Assembly: GCA_003240775.1 (NCBI GenBank)
Contig: QFNI01000001.1
Coordinates: 165,047-229,046, forward strand
Length of the DNA: 64,000 nucleotides
Origin: Mesorhizobium amorphae
Lineage (GTDB): Bacteria > Pseudomonadota > Alphaproteobacteria > Rhizobiales > Rhizobiaceae
Direction: 5' to 3'
Each line of letters begins with the position of its first letter. Position 1 is the first letter of the stretch. Positions 34,800 through 43,710 of the stretch are shown in pieces. The position numbers and the translations under genes are program-made. The notes beneath the pieces are model-generated. The model was not told the DNA's origin. It saw only the letters and a list, made by a program, of their open reading frames with translations, and made no database searches.

Positions 34800-35612
34800 A
34801 TGCTGGACCTGTCGAACACCGCCGTCATCGAAGGAAACGCCGTCCGCTGGGGCCGGATCGGGGAGGGGCCGCCGCTCGTGGCTGTTCATGGAACACCGTT
34901 TTCCTCGCAGGTCTGGCGCAGGATCGTGCCGCAGTTCGCCGATCGCCGGACCATCTACTATTTCGACCTGGTCGGCTACGGGCTGTCGGAGATGCGCGAC
35001 GGGCAGGATGTCTCGCTGGCCGTGCAGAACAGGGTTCTTGCCGCGCTGTTTGCGGAATGGGGCCTCGATCGGCCCGACATGCTCGCGCACGACTTCGGCG
35101 GAGCCACGGCGTTGCGCGCCTATCACCTGGACGGCCTGCGCTATGCCTCTCTGACCATCTTCGATGCCGTCGCGCTCGCTCCGTGGGGGTCGGCCCTGGT
35201 TCAGCATGTCCGCCGGCACGAAGCGGCCTTTTCCGGGATGCCGGACTACATGCACCGCGCCCTGCTGCGGGCCTACCTGCAGACTTCCGCCCACAATCCG
35301 TTGTCCGAGGAAGCCCTCGAGATCTACAGCGCGCCGTGGCTCGGGCCAGTGGGCCAGCCGGCCTTCTACCGCCAGATCGCGCAGATGGATCAAAGGTTCA
35401 CCGACGAGATCGAGGGGCTCTATGCCCGCATGGACTGTCCCGTGACCGTTCTGTGGGGCCGCAACGACGAATGGATACCCTTCGAGAAGGGCGTGGCACT
35501 GGCGGGTTTGATCTCCGATGCCGCGTGCATCCCTATATCCGATTGCGGGCACCTGGTTCAGGAGGATCGCCCGGAGGCGATCGTGGCAGCCGTTCTGAAG
35601 CGGCTGGGCTAG
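34800..35612 (+). CDS. Alpha/beta hydrolase with aspartate nucleophile (dehalogenase/epoxide-hydrolase-like)
   Basis: 270 residues from ATG 34800 (GAGAGGA before it; GTG 34788 is an alternative). The oxyanion motif HGTP (residues 30-33) and the fold order are standard. The nucleophile elbow reads AHDFGG with Asp98 where esterases have Ser. Together with the late acid WGRNDEWIP and the histidine in CGHLVQED this is the Asp-His-acid arrangement of haloalkane or haloacetate dehalogenases and epoxide hydrolases. A hydrolase attacking halogenated or epoxide compounds is inferred. Regulated by the divergent ArsR. It overlaps the LysR gene by 4 bp tail to tail. Confidence 0.87.
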   Translation: MLDLSNTAVIEGNAVRWGRIGEGPPLVAVHGTPFSSQVWRRIVPQFADRRTIYYFDLVGYGLSEMRDGQDVSLAVQNRVLAALFAEWGLDRPDMLAHDFGGATALRAYHLDGLRYASLTIFDAVALAPWGSALVQHVRRHEAAFSGMPDYMHRALLRAYLQTSAHNPLSEEALEIYSAPWLGPVGQPAFYRQIAQMDQRFTDEIEGLYARMDCPVTVLWGRNDEWIPFEKGVALAGLISDAACIPISDCGHLVQEDRPEAIVAAVLKRLG

Positions 35613-36514
35613 GACACTCTTGCGTGCTGCGCGAGGAAATCGAGCAGCGCGCGGATACGGGAGGGAACCGGACCGCCCTGACCGATATGGACGGCATGAA
35701 AGGCCTCCGTCTCTCCGGCATCGAGGTGGCCCAGGATCGGCACGAGCCTTCCGGCTGCGATGTCCTCGCGCACCGTGAAAGCGGCGAGGCGGGCCAAGCC
35801 CACCCCGGCCAGCGCCAGGTGGCGGAGACCCTCGCCATCGCTTGCCTGCACGCGCCCTGTCGCCGGCACGACGATGGTTTCCCCGTTCTCCTGAAGCCGC
35901 CACCCGTCGAGCGAGCGCGCATAGCCGAAGCCGAGGCGATTGTGGCCGTCCAGATCGGTGACGCTGCAAGGCGTGCCGCAGCGTTCGAGATAGGAGGGGG
36001 CGGACACGATCAGCAGCGCCGTCTCTCCGAGCTTGCGCGCGACGAGGCTGGAACTTCTCAGCGGTCCGGCCCGGATGGCGACATCGGTGCGTTCCGCCAG
36101 GAGATCGACCACAGCATCGGTCTGCACGATGTCGAGCGTGACGCGCGGGTGCAGCGCGAGAAACGCGGGCAGAGTGGGCGCGAGAACGTGGCTGAAGTAG
36201 GACGCGCTGGTGTTGACGCGCACACGGCCCACCGCCGCTTCCCCGACGCTGGCCGTCCGCTCGGCGTCCTCGATGTCGGCCAGGATGCGCGTCGCCCGCT
36301 CGTAGAAGGCGCAGCCCTCGGGCGTGAGTTGGAGCTGTCGCGTCGAGCGGTTGAGCAGCCTGGCGCCGAGGCGCGCTTCCAGCCGCCCGATGAGCTTGCT
36401 GACCGCCGAAGGCGTCATGCGGATGGCCCGCGCGGCAGGTGAGAACCCGCCATGCTCCACGACGCGCACGAACACGTCCATCTCACCGGATCGGTTGACC
36501 TCAGGCCGCGCCAT
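35609..36514 (-). CDS. LysR-family transcriptional regulator
   Basis: 301 residues with N-terminal HTH (MDVFVRVVEHGGFSPAARAIRMTPSAVSKLIGRLEARLG begins near residue 12) and a substrate-binding domain that belongs to the CrgA/AaeR-like group by its VRVNTSASYFSHVLAPTLPAFLALHP stretch. It diverges from an MFS exporter gene; the MFS-SGNH-AKR run is its probable target. Its end overlaps the hydrolase stop by four bases on the opposite strand. Confidence 0.9.
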   Translation of the reverse strand: MARPEVNRSGEMDVFVRVVEHGGFSPAARAIRMTPSAVSKLIGRLEARLGARLLNRSTRQLQLTPEGCAFYERATRILADIEDAERTASVGEAAVGRVRVNTSASYFSHVLAPTLPAFLALHPRVTLDIVQTDAVVDLLAERTDVAIRAGPLRSSSLVARKLGETALLIVSAPSYLERCGTPCSVTDLDGHNRLGFGYARSLDGWRLQENGETIVVPATGRVQASDGEGLRHLALAGVGLARLAAFTVREDIAAGRLVPILGHLDAGETEAFHAVHIGQGGPVPSRIRALLDFLAQHARVS

Positions 36515-36520
36515 TGTGAC

Positions 36521-36566
36521 TTCACCTCATAGATAATGTTCCATCACGCGTTCTATTTCACCTGAT
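36521..36566. promoter_or_regulatory. Direct repeat in the LysR/MFS divergent promoter
   Basis: TTCACCTCAT (36521-36530) recurs as TTCACCTGAT (36557-36566), starts 36 bp apart, in the AT-richer gap between the LysR gene and the MFS gene. Spacing close to whole helical turns would suit a LysR tetramer. Low certainty. Confidence 0.3.
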
Positions 36567-36619
36567 GTTGGTGGTCTATCTCGGGGGAACTCGTATCCTC
36601 GGAAGGATCAAGCGACATC

Positions 36620-37822
36620 ATGCCCCTGGCACTCTATGCCCTGACCGCCGGCGCCTTCGGCATCGGCGTCACGGAATTCGTCATCATGGGCCTCCTTCTG
36701 GAGGTCAGTCGTGAGCTCGATGTCACCATCGCCGCCGCCGGGATGCTCATTTCCGGGTATGCGCTCGGCGTCGCCATCGGCGCACCCGTCCTGACAGCGC
36801 TGTCGGCAGGCTGGCCGCGCAAGCATGTGCTGGTCGGGCTGATGGTCGTCTTCGTCATTGGCAACGCGGCCTGCGCGCTGGCGCCGACCTATGGCTGGCT
36901 CATGGCCGCGCGGGTGCTGACGGCGCTGACGCACGGCACGTTCTTCGGCGTCGGCGCCGTGGTCGCGACCGGCCTCGTCGCGGACGACAAGCGCGCATCC
37001 GCCATCGCCGTCATGTTCACCGGCCTGACGGTTGCCACCGTGCTCGGCGTGCCCTTCGGCACCTGGCTCGGCCAGCATCACGGTTGGCGCGCGACCTTCT
37101 GGGCGGTGACGCTGGTGGGGGTGATCGCACTCGTTGTGCTCGTCGCGCTGGTGCCTCAGGACCGCACCCAGCCCGACGCCTCCGACTGGCGGGCCGACCT
37201 GCGCGCCATTCTTCGCCGCCCGGTGCTGCTCGGCCTGCTGACCACCGTGCTAGGCTATGCCGGCGTCTTCGCCGTCTTCACATACGTCGCGCCCCTGCTC
37301 ACTGAGATCAGCGGTTTCGCGAACAGTGCCGTTTCACCGATCCTCCTGGTCTTCGGAGGCGGGCTCGTCGCCGGCAACCTTCTGGGCGGAAAACTGGCCG
37401 ACCGGAACCTGACCCGCGCCGTCATCGGCACGCTGGCCGCGCTCGCCGTGGTTCTCGCGGCCATGACATTCGCTTTCCGCAGCCAGACCGCGGCAGTTCT
37501 CTTCACCGGCCTGCTCGGCGCGACGGGCTTCGCCACCGTCGCACCTCTTCAGATGTGGGTGCTGTCCAAGGTGGAAGGCGCGGGCCAGAGCCTCGCATCC
37601 AGCTTCAACATCGGGGCCTTCAACCTCGGCAACGCGATAGGCGCCTGGGCCGGCGGCTTGGTGATCGACCACGGACCGGGCCTCGCCACGGTGCCGATCG
37701 CCGCCGCGCTGTTTCCGCTTCTCGCCATCGGCGTCGCGCTGGCAGCGATGCGGGCAGCACGCGGGCAAGCACGCTCCTCCCACCCGAACAATCGAGCAAC
37801 CAGGATGGAAACACGATGCTGA
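36620..37822 (+). CDS. MFS exporter, AraJ/YdhP type
   Basis: 400 residues, 12 hydrophobic segments. The opening (ALYALTAGAFGIGVTEFVIMGLLLEV) and the segment ALTHGTFFGVGAVVATGLV match the AraJ/YdhP/NepI group of sugar or purine efflux proteins. A short polar tail after segment 12 overlaps the start of the next gene by seven bases. Substrate unknown; regulation by the divergent LysR is likely. Confidence 0.88.
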   Translation: MPLALYALTAGAFGIGVTEFVIMGLLLEVSRELDVTIAAAGMLISGYALGVAIGAPVLTALSAGWPRKHVLVGLMVVFVIGNAACALAPTYGWLMAARVLTALTHGTFFGVGAVVATGLVADDKRASAIAVMFTGLTVATVLGVPFGTWLGQHHGWRATFWAVTLVGVIALVVLVALVPQDRTQPDASDWRADLRAILRRPVLLGLLTTVLGYAGVFAVFTYVAPLLTEISGFANSAVSPILLVFGGGLVAGNLLGGKLADRNLTRAVIGTLAALAVVLAAMTFAFRSQTAAVLFTGLLGATGFATVAPLQMWVLSKVEGAGQSLASSFNIGAFNLGNAIGAWAGGLVIDHGPGLATVPIAAALFPLLAIGVALAAMRAARGQARSSHPNNRATRMETRC

Positions 37823-39114
37823 CTTCGCTTCTCGTGACGCGTCGCGGCCATGCGCGCGAAGCCTTGACCTCTGCACGCCCGGCGCTTTTCGCTATGGCTC
37901 TCGCGCTTGCCCCGTTTCTTTGCGGCTCATCCCCGGCGCAGGCCGACAAGCAGAACTGGGTGGGAACCTGGATGGCGAGCCCCCAGCCGGTTTGGGGGCC
38001 GGACTTCGCATTTCCGACCAAGATCCCCCAGTCTGTGAAGAACCAGACCATCCGGCAGATCGTGCGGATCAGCCTTGGCGGCTCGCGCGTGCGGCTCGTG
38101 TTCTCGAACGCCTATGGCGCTCAACCGGTGCGGATCGGCGGCGCCAGCCTGGGGCTTGCGGACGCCCATGGCGCGACCGAGCCCGGCACGATCCGCAAGG
38201 TCACGTTCGGCGGGAAAGATGACACCCTCCTGCCGCCGGGCGCACCGGCAGTCAGCGATCCGCTGGAACTGGATGTCGAGGCGCAGGCAAGGCTCGCCGT
38301 CTCGATCCACCTGCCCGAAGAAACCGCTTTGACGACCTTTCATTGGGATGGCCGTCAGACGGCGCGCTTGGGCGATGGGAACCTGACCCAGGCCGAGGAT
38401 TTCACGGCCACAGCCACCACGGATGCCCGCGTGCTGTTGAGCGAGGTGCTCGTCGATACCCCTAACCAAGGCGCTGTCGTCATCGTCGGGGATTCGATCA
38501 CCGATGGAAACGGCGCGACGGTCGATGCCGACACCCGTTGGCCGGACTATCTCGCAAAGCTGCTCGCGCCATTGCGGGTCGCCGTTCTGAACGCCGGCAT
38601 TTCCGGCGGCAGGCTGCTTCAGGACAAGATGGGCGTGAACGTCGCGGCCCGGTTGCAGCGCGACGTGTTCTCGCAACCGGGCGTTCGCACGCTCGTCCTT
38701 CTGATCGGCATCAACGACATCGCCTGGCCCGGCACCGCCTTCGCGCCCGACCAGCAGCGCCCGACGCTCGAGGAGATGATTGCCGGTTATCGGCAGGTCA
38801 TCGCGCTGTCGCGCGCCAACAACCTGCGCATCGTCGGCGCGACCTTGCCGCCGTTCGAAGGCGCGCTCAGCGGAACGCCGCTCGGCAACTATTATCATTC
38901 CGACAAGGACGCGCTGCGCCAGGAGGTCAACCGCTGGATCAGGGAAAGCGGCGCCTTCGACGCCATCGTGGACTTCGATGCCATCCTCCGCGATCCCCGT
39001 CGACCCGCGCGCCTCATCCCCCTCTTCGACTCAGGCGATCACCTGCACCCGGGAGACCGGGGCAACGAGGCGATGGCGGACGCCGTCGACCTCGACGCGC
39101 TGCTCGGGCGCTGA
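37816..39114 (+). CDS. Secreted SGNH/GDSL hydrolase
   Basis: 432 residues with a long N-terminus and signal segment (LFAMALALAPFLCGSSPAQA). All four blocks of the SGNH fold are visible: VIVGDSITDG (catalytic Ser), LNAGISGGRLL (Gly), LLIGINDI (Asn), and DHLHPGDRG (catalytic Asp/His). An N-terminal beta-rich domain (about 45-200) precedes them, as in bacterial GDSL proteins of the rhamnogalacturonan acetylesterase/XynE-like group. Likely a carbohydrate esterase or lipase acting outside the cytoplasm. ATG 37816 overlaps the MFS stop. Confidence 0.87.
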   Translation: MLTSLLVTRRGHAREALTSARPALFAMALALAPFLCGSSPAQADKQNWVGTWMASPQPVWGPDFAFPTKIPQSVKNQTIRQIVRISLGGSRVRLVFSNAYGAQPVRIGGASLGLADAHGATEPGTIRKVTFGGKDDTLLPPGAPAVSDPLELDVEAQARLAVSIHLPEETALTTFHWDGRQTARLGDGNLTQAEDFTATATTDARVLLSEVLVDTPNQGAVVIVGDSITDGNGATVDADTRWPDYLAKLLAPLRVAVLNAGISGGRLLQDKMGVNVAARLQRDVFSQPGVRTLVLLIGINDIAWPGTAFAPDQQRPTLEEMIAGYRQVIALSRANNLRIVGATLPPFEGALSGTPLGNYYHSDKDALRQEVNRWIRESGAFDAIVDFDAILRDPRRPARLIPLFDSGDHLHPGDRGNEAMADAVDLDALLGR

Positions 39115-39145
39115 CCCATCCCCTGCTGAACGGAAGGACCAACTC

Positions 39146-40183
39146 ATGGAATATCGAACCCTCGGGAAGTCGGGCCTCAAAGTGCCGGTGCTCAGCTTCG
39201 GAGCAGGCACCTTCGGCGGCTCGGGGCCGCTGTTCGGGAATTGGGGCCGGTCGGACGCCGCAGAAGCCCGCCGCCTGGTGGACATCTGCCTGGAGGCCGG
39301 CGTCAACCTGTTCGACACCGCCGATGTGTATTCCGACGGCGCTTCCGAGGAAGTGCTCGGCGCGGCGATCAAGGGGCGGCGCGAGGCGGTGCTGATCTCC
39401 ACCAAGACCAGCCTGCCGATGGGGGACGGCCCGAACGATGCCGGCTCCTCGCGCTTCCGCCTGATCCGGGCCGTCGAGGATGCGTTGCGCCGCCTCCAGA
39501 CCGACCATGTCGACCTGTTGCAGCTTCACGCCTTCGACGCCGCCACGCCGATAGAGGAGGTTCTTTCGACGCTCGACACGCTCGTCCGCTCCGGCAAGGT
39601 CCGCTATGTCGGCGCCTCCAATTTCTCCGGCTGGCAGATCATGAAGTCGCTCGGGGTCGCCGACCGCTACGGCTGGCCGCGCTACGTCGCCAACCAGGTC
39701 TATTACTCCCTCGTCGGCCGCGACTACGAATGGGAGCTCATGCCGCTTGGCGCGGACCAGGGCCTCGGAGCGCTGGTCTGGAGCCCGCTCGGCTGGGGCC
39801 GTTTGACGGGAAAGATCCGCCGCGGAACCCCGCTGCCCGAGGGCAGCCGCCTGCACGACACCGCCAGCTTCGGACCGCCGGTAGAGGACGAGCACCTTTA
39901 TCGCGTCGTCGACGCTCTCGACGCCATCGCGCAGGAAACCGGCAGGACCGTCCCCCAGATCGCGCTCAACTGGCTGCTGCAGCGGCCGACCGTTTCCTCG
40001 GTCATCATCGGCGCCCGCAACGAGGAACAGCTCCGCCAGAACCTCGGCGCCGTCGGCTGGAGCCTGACACCCGAACAGGTGTCGAGGCTGAACGAAGCGA
40101 GCGCTGTCACCGCGCCCTATCCCTACTTCCCCTACCACCGACAAGAAGGTTTCGCGCGCCTGAACAGGCCGCTGGCGGGGTAA
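39146..40183 (+). CDS. Aldo/keto reductase
   Basis: 345-residue TIM-barrel reductase, ATG 39146 with GGAAGGA upstream. The catalytic tetrad can be read: Asp and Tyr in FDTADVYSDG, Lys in LISTKTSL, His in LLQLHAFD; the NADPH loop is VIIGARNEEQLRQNL. It resembles the YajO/AKR12-like group. It follows the SGNH hydrolase by 31 bp and probably ends the LysR-controlled operon. Substrate unknown. Confidence 0.9.
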   Translation: MEYRTLGKSGLKVPVLSFGAGTFGGSGPLFGNWGRSDAAEARRLVDICLEAGVNLFDTADVYSDGASEEVLGAAIKGRREAVLISTKTSLPMGDGPNDAGSSRFRLIRAVEDALRRLQTDHVDLLQLHAFDAATPIEEVLSTLDTLVRSGKVRYVGASNFSGWQIMKSLGVADRYGWPRYVANQVYYSLVGRDYEWELMPLGADQGLGALVWSPLGWGRLTGKIRRGTPLPEGSRLHDTASFGPPVEDEHLYRVVDALDAIAQETGRTVPQIALNWLLQRPTVSSVIIGARNEEQLRQNLGAVGWSLTPEQVSRLNEASAVTAPYPYFPYHRQEGFARLNRPLAG

Positions 40184-40335
40184 GGGGTCTCGGCTGAGCG
40201 CAGGACACCAAGGCTGCCTTGCCAGGCCAGGCGAGGAAGCCGCGGCAAGAACAATGCCTGAGGGCATGCCGAAGGGCTCGCGCGCTGCGCTCTTCCAGCC
40301 CGCGTCCCGCTCCGCCGTCCCGGACGGTTGTGGAA

Positions 40336-40782
40336 CTAGTCGTTCGCCTCGGGTGGAAGGAAGTCCACATCGTGCGCGGCGGAAAGCTTCACGATCTCGT
40401 CGACATCCGTCAGCCCGTCCAGCGCCGCGAAGAGGTCTTCGAGCTTGCCGCTCGGAGAAACCCAGAACAGCGCCTTGGTCGGCTTGTCCGACTTGTTGAA
40501 ATAGCCGTGGGGGATGCCGCGCGGCATGCAGACGAGGTCGCCGGCCTTGGCTTTGTGCCAGACGCCGTCGAGCTTCACGTCGAGCTCGCCTTCCTGCAGG
40601 AGGATGAACTCGTCCTGCGTGGGATGGATGTGCACCGGCACGAACTGGCCGGGCAGGCTGTTGGTTTCAAACGCGAAGGTCGCGTCGCCCACGGCTTTCG
40701 GGAAGTATTCCTGGCCAAGGATGTTCCACTGTTTTCCGTCCACGCCCGCGCCGCGTCGTGTGATGCCGTTCGAAACCGCCAT
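40336..40782 (-). CDS. Cupin-domain protein
   Basis: 148 residues, single cupin. Metal ligands are seen in motif 1 (HIHPTQDEF, two His and one Glu) and in motif 2 (PRGIPHGYFN, one His). The surrounding NILGQEYFPKAVGDATFAFE and KALFWVSPSGKLEDLFAAL are like quercetin-dioxygenase-type cupins of unknown substrate. A purine-rich stretch precedes ATG 40782. Not obviously linked to neighbours. Confidence 0.85.
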   Translation of the reverse strand: MAVSNGITRRGAGVDGKQWNILGQEYFPKAVGDATFAFETNSLPGQFVPVHIHPTQDEFILLQEGELDVKLDGVWHKAKAGDLVCMPRGIPHGYFNKSDKPTKALFWVSPSGKLEDLFAALDGLTDVDEIVKLSAAHDVDFLPPEAND

Positions 40783-41055
40783 GTGCTCTTGCCCCCGGTA
40801 ATGTGCTTGGCTCGGCGATTATCGCCAACGGAGAGGCAAGTTCAACGGCAATGTGCTCTGCTTGGCGCAATGCCGCGCTCGGTTTCTCGCCCGTCGATAC
40901 CCCCATCCGCGCGGGGTGGCCATGATCGACGGTGGCCATCTTGAGGGGATGTTCGACACGCCGAGGGGTGCCTCGCACCCGATGCGTCACGAGGAGGGCG
41001 ACACATTCCGTGTGCCGCCGCTTCTCCCTGGCCTCTTGGAACGGAAGAGTGGGTT
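40783..41055. other. Intergenic; no convincing gene
   Basis: About 270 bp before the cupin start without a frame that has both start signal and plausible composition. Contains the presumed cupin promoter. Nothing else recognised. Confidence 0.4.
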
Positions 41056-41283
41056 CTAGCGATCTGAAGGGGGCAGGGTGCTGCACCGGTCTTGGGATGA
41101 GGCGGAGGTTTGCGAGCGCGCCTCAGGCAGGATGGTGACAACGAGCGCTGCCTGAGCGGTTGTCAGGCGATTGAGCTGATGAGCAGCCTCTTTCGCTTCG
41201 CGCTCGCTGAGCCCGTACAGAACATCCTCGCCGATCAGAGCCGGGGAGCCCAACTCGTGATCCCAGACGGTCCACAGGTCCAT
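41056..41283 (-). CDS. Small hypothetical protein
   Basis: 75 residues if started at ATG 41283 (MDLWTVWDHELGSPALIG); ATG 41325 in frame adds 14. The central stretch YGLSEREAKEAAHQLNRLTTAQAAL looks like a real helical domain, but the last 20 residues are Ser/Arg-rich. No clear ribosome-binding site. G+C is lower than in the neighbouring metabolic genes. No function recognised. Confidence 0.4.
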   Translation of the reverse strand: MDLWTVWDHELGSPALIGEDVLYGLSEREAKEAAHQLNRLTTAQAALVVTILPEARSQTSASSQDRCSTLPPSDR

Positions 41284-41413
41284 AGGATCGAGAATGCAAT
41301 CGAAACGCTCAGAACGCATCGGCACACAACTCAGACGCTGACACAGCTGCTCCTACGGCTGGCGGCAGTGAAAGCTGCGGCATCGATCGATGAAGCTGGG
41401 GATAGGCCGATGT

Positions 41414-41749
41414 CTACCGGGGTATCGTCGAGATCGTGATCTTGTAGCGGGACGGCGCTTCCTTGGTGATGACCCTGAACGTGCCGGATGCATCGACCCG
41501 AACAGCTCCGCTGATGCCAGCCGCCTCGCTCACATAGGCCCCAGTGGTCGCATCTTCGATCCGGACGGTGAAGCCGGAACTCCGGTCTCCCGAACTCCAC
41601 CGGAACTGCCACGCGCCCGTTGCGGAGAACGGCTCCTCTGTTCCCGTGGTGTTGTCGTAGACCTTGATCAACTGGCCATCCTGGGCCTGAGCGGGACAAG
41701 CCAACGCTAGAAGCGCCAGGCACCCCGCAACATGCAACCGCTTCATCAT
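41414..41749 (-). CDS. Small secreted hypothetical protein
   Basis: 111 residues from ATG 41749 (AAGG upstream; another Met follows at once). A clear signal peptide (MMKRLHVAGCLALLALACPAQA) is followed by a beta-rich domain: LIKVYDNTTGTEEPF, GAWQFRWSSGDRSSGFTVRIED, SGAVRVDASGTFRVITK. No family recognised. It lies in an ORFan patch next to the 3' end of tRNA-Ser and has fewer GC-ending codons than the core genes. Confidence 0.55.
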   Translation of the reverse strand: MMKRLHVAGCLALLALACPAQAQDGQLIKVYDNTTGTEEPFSATGAWQFRWSSGDRSSGFTVRIEDATTGAYVSEAAGISGAVRVDASGTFRVITKEAPSRYKITISTIPR

Positions 41750-41961
41750 GGCGACCTTGTTCAAGCGCCGACGTGGCGCTGATCACCACTATGGCAGGCA
41801 GGCTTAGGCGTGAGCAAGACCATCCCGCTTGCGACTGGCGGGCACCCCCACACCAAACTCTGCTCGCGCAATCTGCTCAAGCGAACGAAACGAGGAAGTA
41901 GGGATAAGAAGACCGCGGGCACCGGAAAAATCTTTCCAGTCAATCATTCGCGATAAATCGG

Positions 41962-42051
41962 TGGCGGACAGAGAGGGATTCGAACCCTCGATACGCTTTC
42001 ACGTATACACGCGTTCCAGGCGTGCGCCTTAAACCACTCGGCCATCTGTCC
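41962..42051 (-). tRNA. tRNA-Ser (anticodon GGA)
   Basis: Minus-strand sequence begins GGACAGATGGCCGAGTGG and ends TCTGTCCGCCA, with the CCA encoded (41962-41964). The 7-bp acceptor GGACAGA/TCTGTCC, the T-loop GGTTCGAATCC and a long variable arm (GTATACGTGAAAGCGTAT) identify a class II tRNA. The anticodon loop CTGGAAC gives GGA, reading UCC and UCU serine codons. Confidence 0.97.
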
Positions 42052-42455
42052 GGGGGTGCACGAAATTGCGTGCAGCCGGGGGTCGTCTAGCTGATCCGGA
42101 GCCGGCTGCCAAGCGGCGATGGAAGGGGAAAACGAAGGGGCGGGCGAGGTTGCAGGGGGAGGGGTGGGCTCCTATCTGATGGGGCGTGCCGGGTGGTGCC
42201 GGCTTGCTTTTCCTTGGAGCCTGTCTCGCAAGTCGGCGGCTGTGGGCTTGCCGGGGGTGTTCGGTCCGGCCAAGGCACTGAACGCGGTCGACGCTGGAGG
42301 CATCCGCGGGGATCGGCAAGGCAGGCTGGGCCGGAAAGAACCGCAGGACCGGCCCGACCGGTTGGCGAGACAAGCGCAGAGACATCGGACGCAGATTGTC
42401 TGGCGCTTGTTTCAAGACGGCGCGAGAGTTTCGGCGGCGGGGTCGGGAGGAGGCG
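42052..42455. other. Upstream region of tRNA-Ser; no gene seen
   Basis: About 400 bp between the tRNA start and the next small membrane protein. Long open frames exist on both strands but show proline/arginine-rich composition typical of chance frames in GC-rich DNA. It must contain the tRNA promoter on the minus strand; no other signal recognised. Confidence 0.4.
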
Positions 42456-42800
42456 ATGGTGCGGTTTGTGTTTCGGCTCCTCGGAACGATCTCGCTCGCG
42501 GTGGCCGTGATCTTTGCGGTGCTCGATGCCACGCGGTCGGTCGCGGCAGGCAGGCTGGTCATGACGCCGCTCGGCGAAAGCTGGGCGCAGGGTTGGCCCG
42601 ATGGCCTGGCGGGCGCGGAAGAATGGCTGGCCGAAAGGCTGGGAGCTTGGGCTTGGAACGGCGCGGAGGCGCTGCTTCTTCTGCCGGGCTTTGCGCTTTT
42701 CGGGCTTTTGGCCCTCCTGTTTCTGGCGCTCGGTCGCAGGCCGGTCGTGCGCGCAACCTTCGGGCGCACGGCAAACCCCGGCGATCAGCCCCGCATCTAG
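42456..42800 (+). CDS. Small membrane protein
   Basis: 114 residues from ATG 42456 with GGGAGGAGG directly before it. Two transmembrane segments: LLGTISLAVAVIFAVLD (residues about 7-23) and EALLLLPGFALFGLLALLFLAL (about 70-92), with a loop containing MTPLGESWAQGWP. Conserved proteins of this outline occur in Hyphomicrobiales without known function. It precedes msrA by 84 bp. Confidence 0.7.
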   Translation: MVRFVFRLLGTISLAVAVIFAVLDATRSVAAGRLVMTPLGESWAQGWPDGLAGAEEWLAERLGAWAWNGAEALLLLPGFALFGLLALLFLALGRRPVVRATFGRTANPGDQPRI

Positions 42801-42884
42801 AGCGCCTGACGAAACCCGGCTCACCCCTTGGGCTTGGGTTGGACGATCTTTTAGGTTTTCAATCGAAGCAACGGAGCATGCATC

Positions 42885-43550
42885 ATGTTCTCTTTAGGCG
42901 ACCTTTTGAACAAGAAGTCCCAGATGCCCAGGCCCGGCGACGCGCTGCCCGGCCGCGCCGAGGCGCTGCCCACGTCCGAGAAGCATTTCGTGTCGGGCCG
43001 CCCGCTCAAGGGACCTTACCCGGAAGGGCTCGAGACCGCTTATTTCGGGCTCGGCTGCTTTTGGGGGGCGGAGCGCCTGTTCTGGCAGATGCCGGGCGTG
43101 TGGGTGACGGCGGTCGGCTATGCCGGCGGCTTCACGCCCAATCCGACCTATCACGAGACGACCACCGGCATGACCGGCCATGCGGAGGTGGTGCTCGTCG
43201 TGTTCGACCCCAAGCTCGTGTCCTACCAGGACCTGCTCAAGGTGTTCTGGGAAGCCCATGACCCCACCCAGGGCATGCGCCAGGGCAACGATGTCGGCAC
43301 CACCTACCGCTCGGTGATCTACACGGTGGGCGACGCCCAGTTCGAGGCGGCGAAAGCCTCGCGCGACAGCTACAACGCAGCGCTGGCCGCGGCCGGCAAA
43401 GGCAAGATCACGACCGAGATCCAGCCCGCGCCCGCCTTCTACTTCGCGGAAGCCGAGCACCAGCAATATCTCGCCAAGAACCCCTACGGCTATTGCGGCC
43501 TCCGGGGCACAGGCGTCGATTGCGCCGTGCCGCAACCTGCGGGCGCTTGA
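42885..43550 (+). CDS. msrA: Peptide-methionine (S)-S-oxide reductase
   Basis: Repairs oxidised methionine. 221 residues with catalytic GCFWG (Cys58), [18 protein letters not shown] and the resolving cysteines near the C-terminus ([12 protein letters not shown]). The 50-residue N-terminal extension without signal peptide is usual in the longer alphaproteobacterial form. A terminator follows at 43590. Confidence 0.96.
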   Translation: MFSLGDLLNKKSQMPRPGDALPGRAEALPTSEKHFVSGRPLKGPYPEGLETAYFGLGCFWGAERLFWQMPGVWVTAVGYAGGFTPNPTYHETTTGMTGHAEVVLVVFDPKLVSYQDLLKVFWEAHDPTQGMRQGNDVGTTYRSVIYTVGDAQFEAAKASRDSYNAALAAAGKGKITTEIQPAPAFYFAEAEHQQYLAKNPYGYCGLRGTGVDCAVPQPAGA

Positions 43551-43589
43551 GGACAGAGTTCTTCCCACACGAGATTGTGCGTGAAAATC

Positions 43590-43634
43590 GCCCCGCGCCA
43601 TGCCACAAACCCGGCATGCGCGGGGCTTTCGTTT
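43590..43634 (+). terminator. Terminator of msrA
   Basis: GCCCCGCGC then ATGCC (43590-43604, one bulged C) pair with GGCATGCGCGGGGC (43613-43626), followed by TTTCGTTT. It separates msrA from the nucleoside transporter locus. Confidence 0.8.
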
Positions 43635-43710
43635 GTGCGGAAGCCCCCTCATGCGGCGGGCTCACGGCCCGGCGCTTCGTCAGAACAAGAACCGACAGAG
43701 TGTGGATCAC

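Noticed and set aside
42087..42824. Minus-strand frame of 245 residues upstream of tRNA-Ser
   Set aside because: Pro/Arg/Lys-rich without a domain, and it overlaps a convincing small membrane protein gene on the plus strand.
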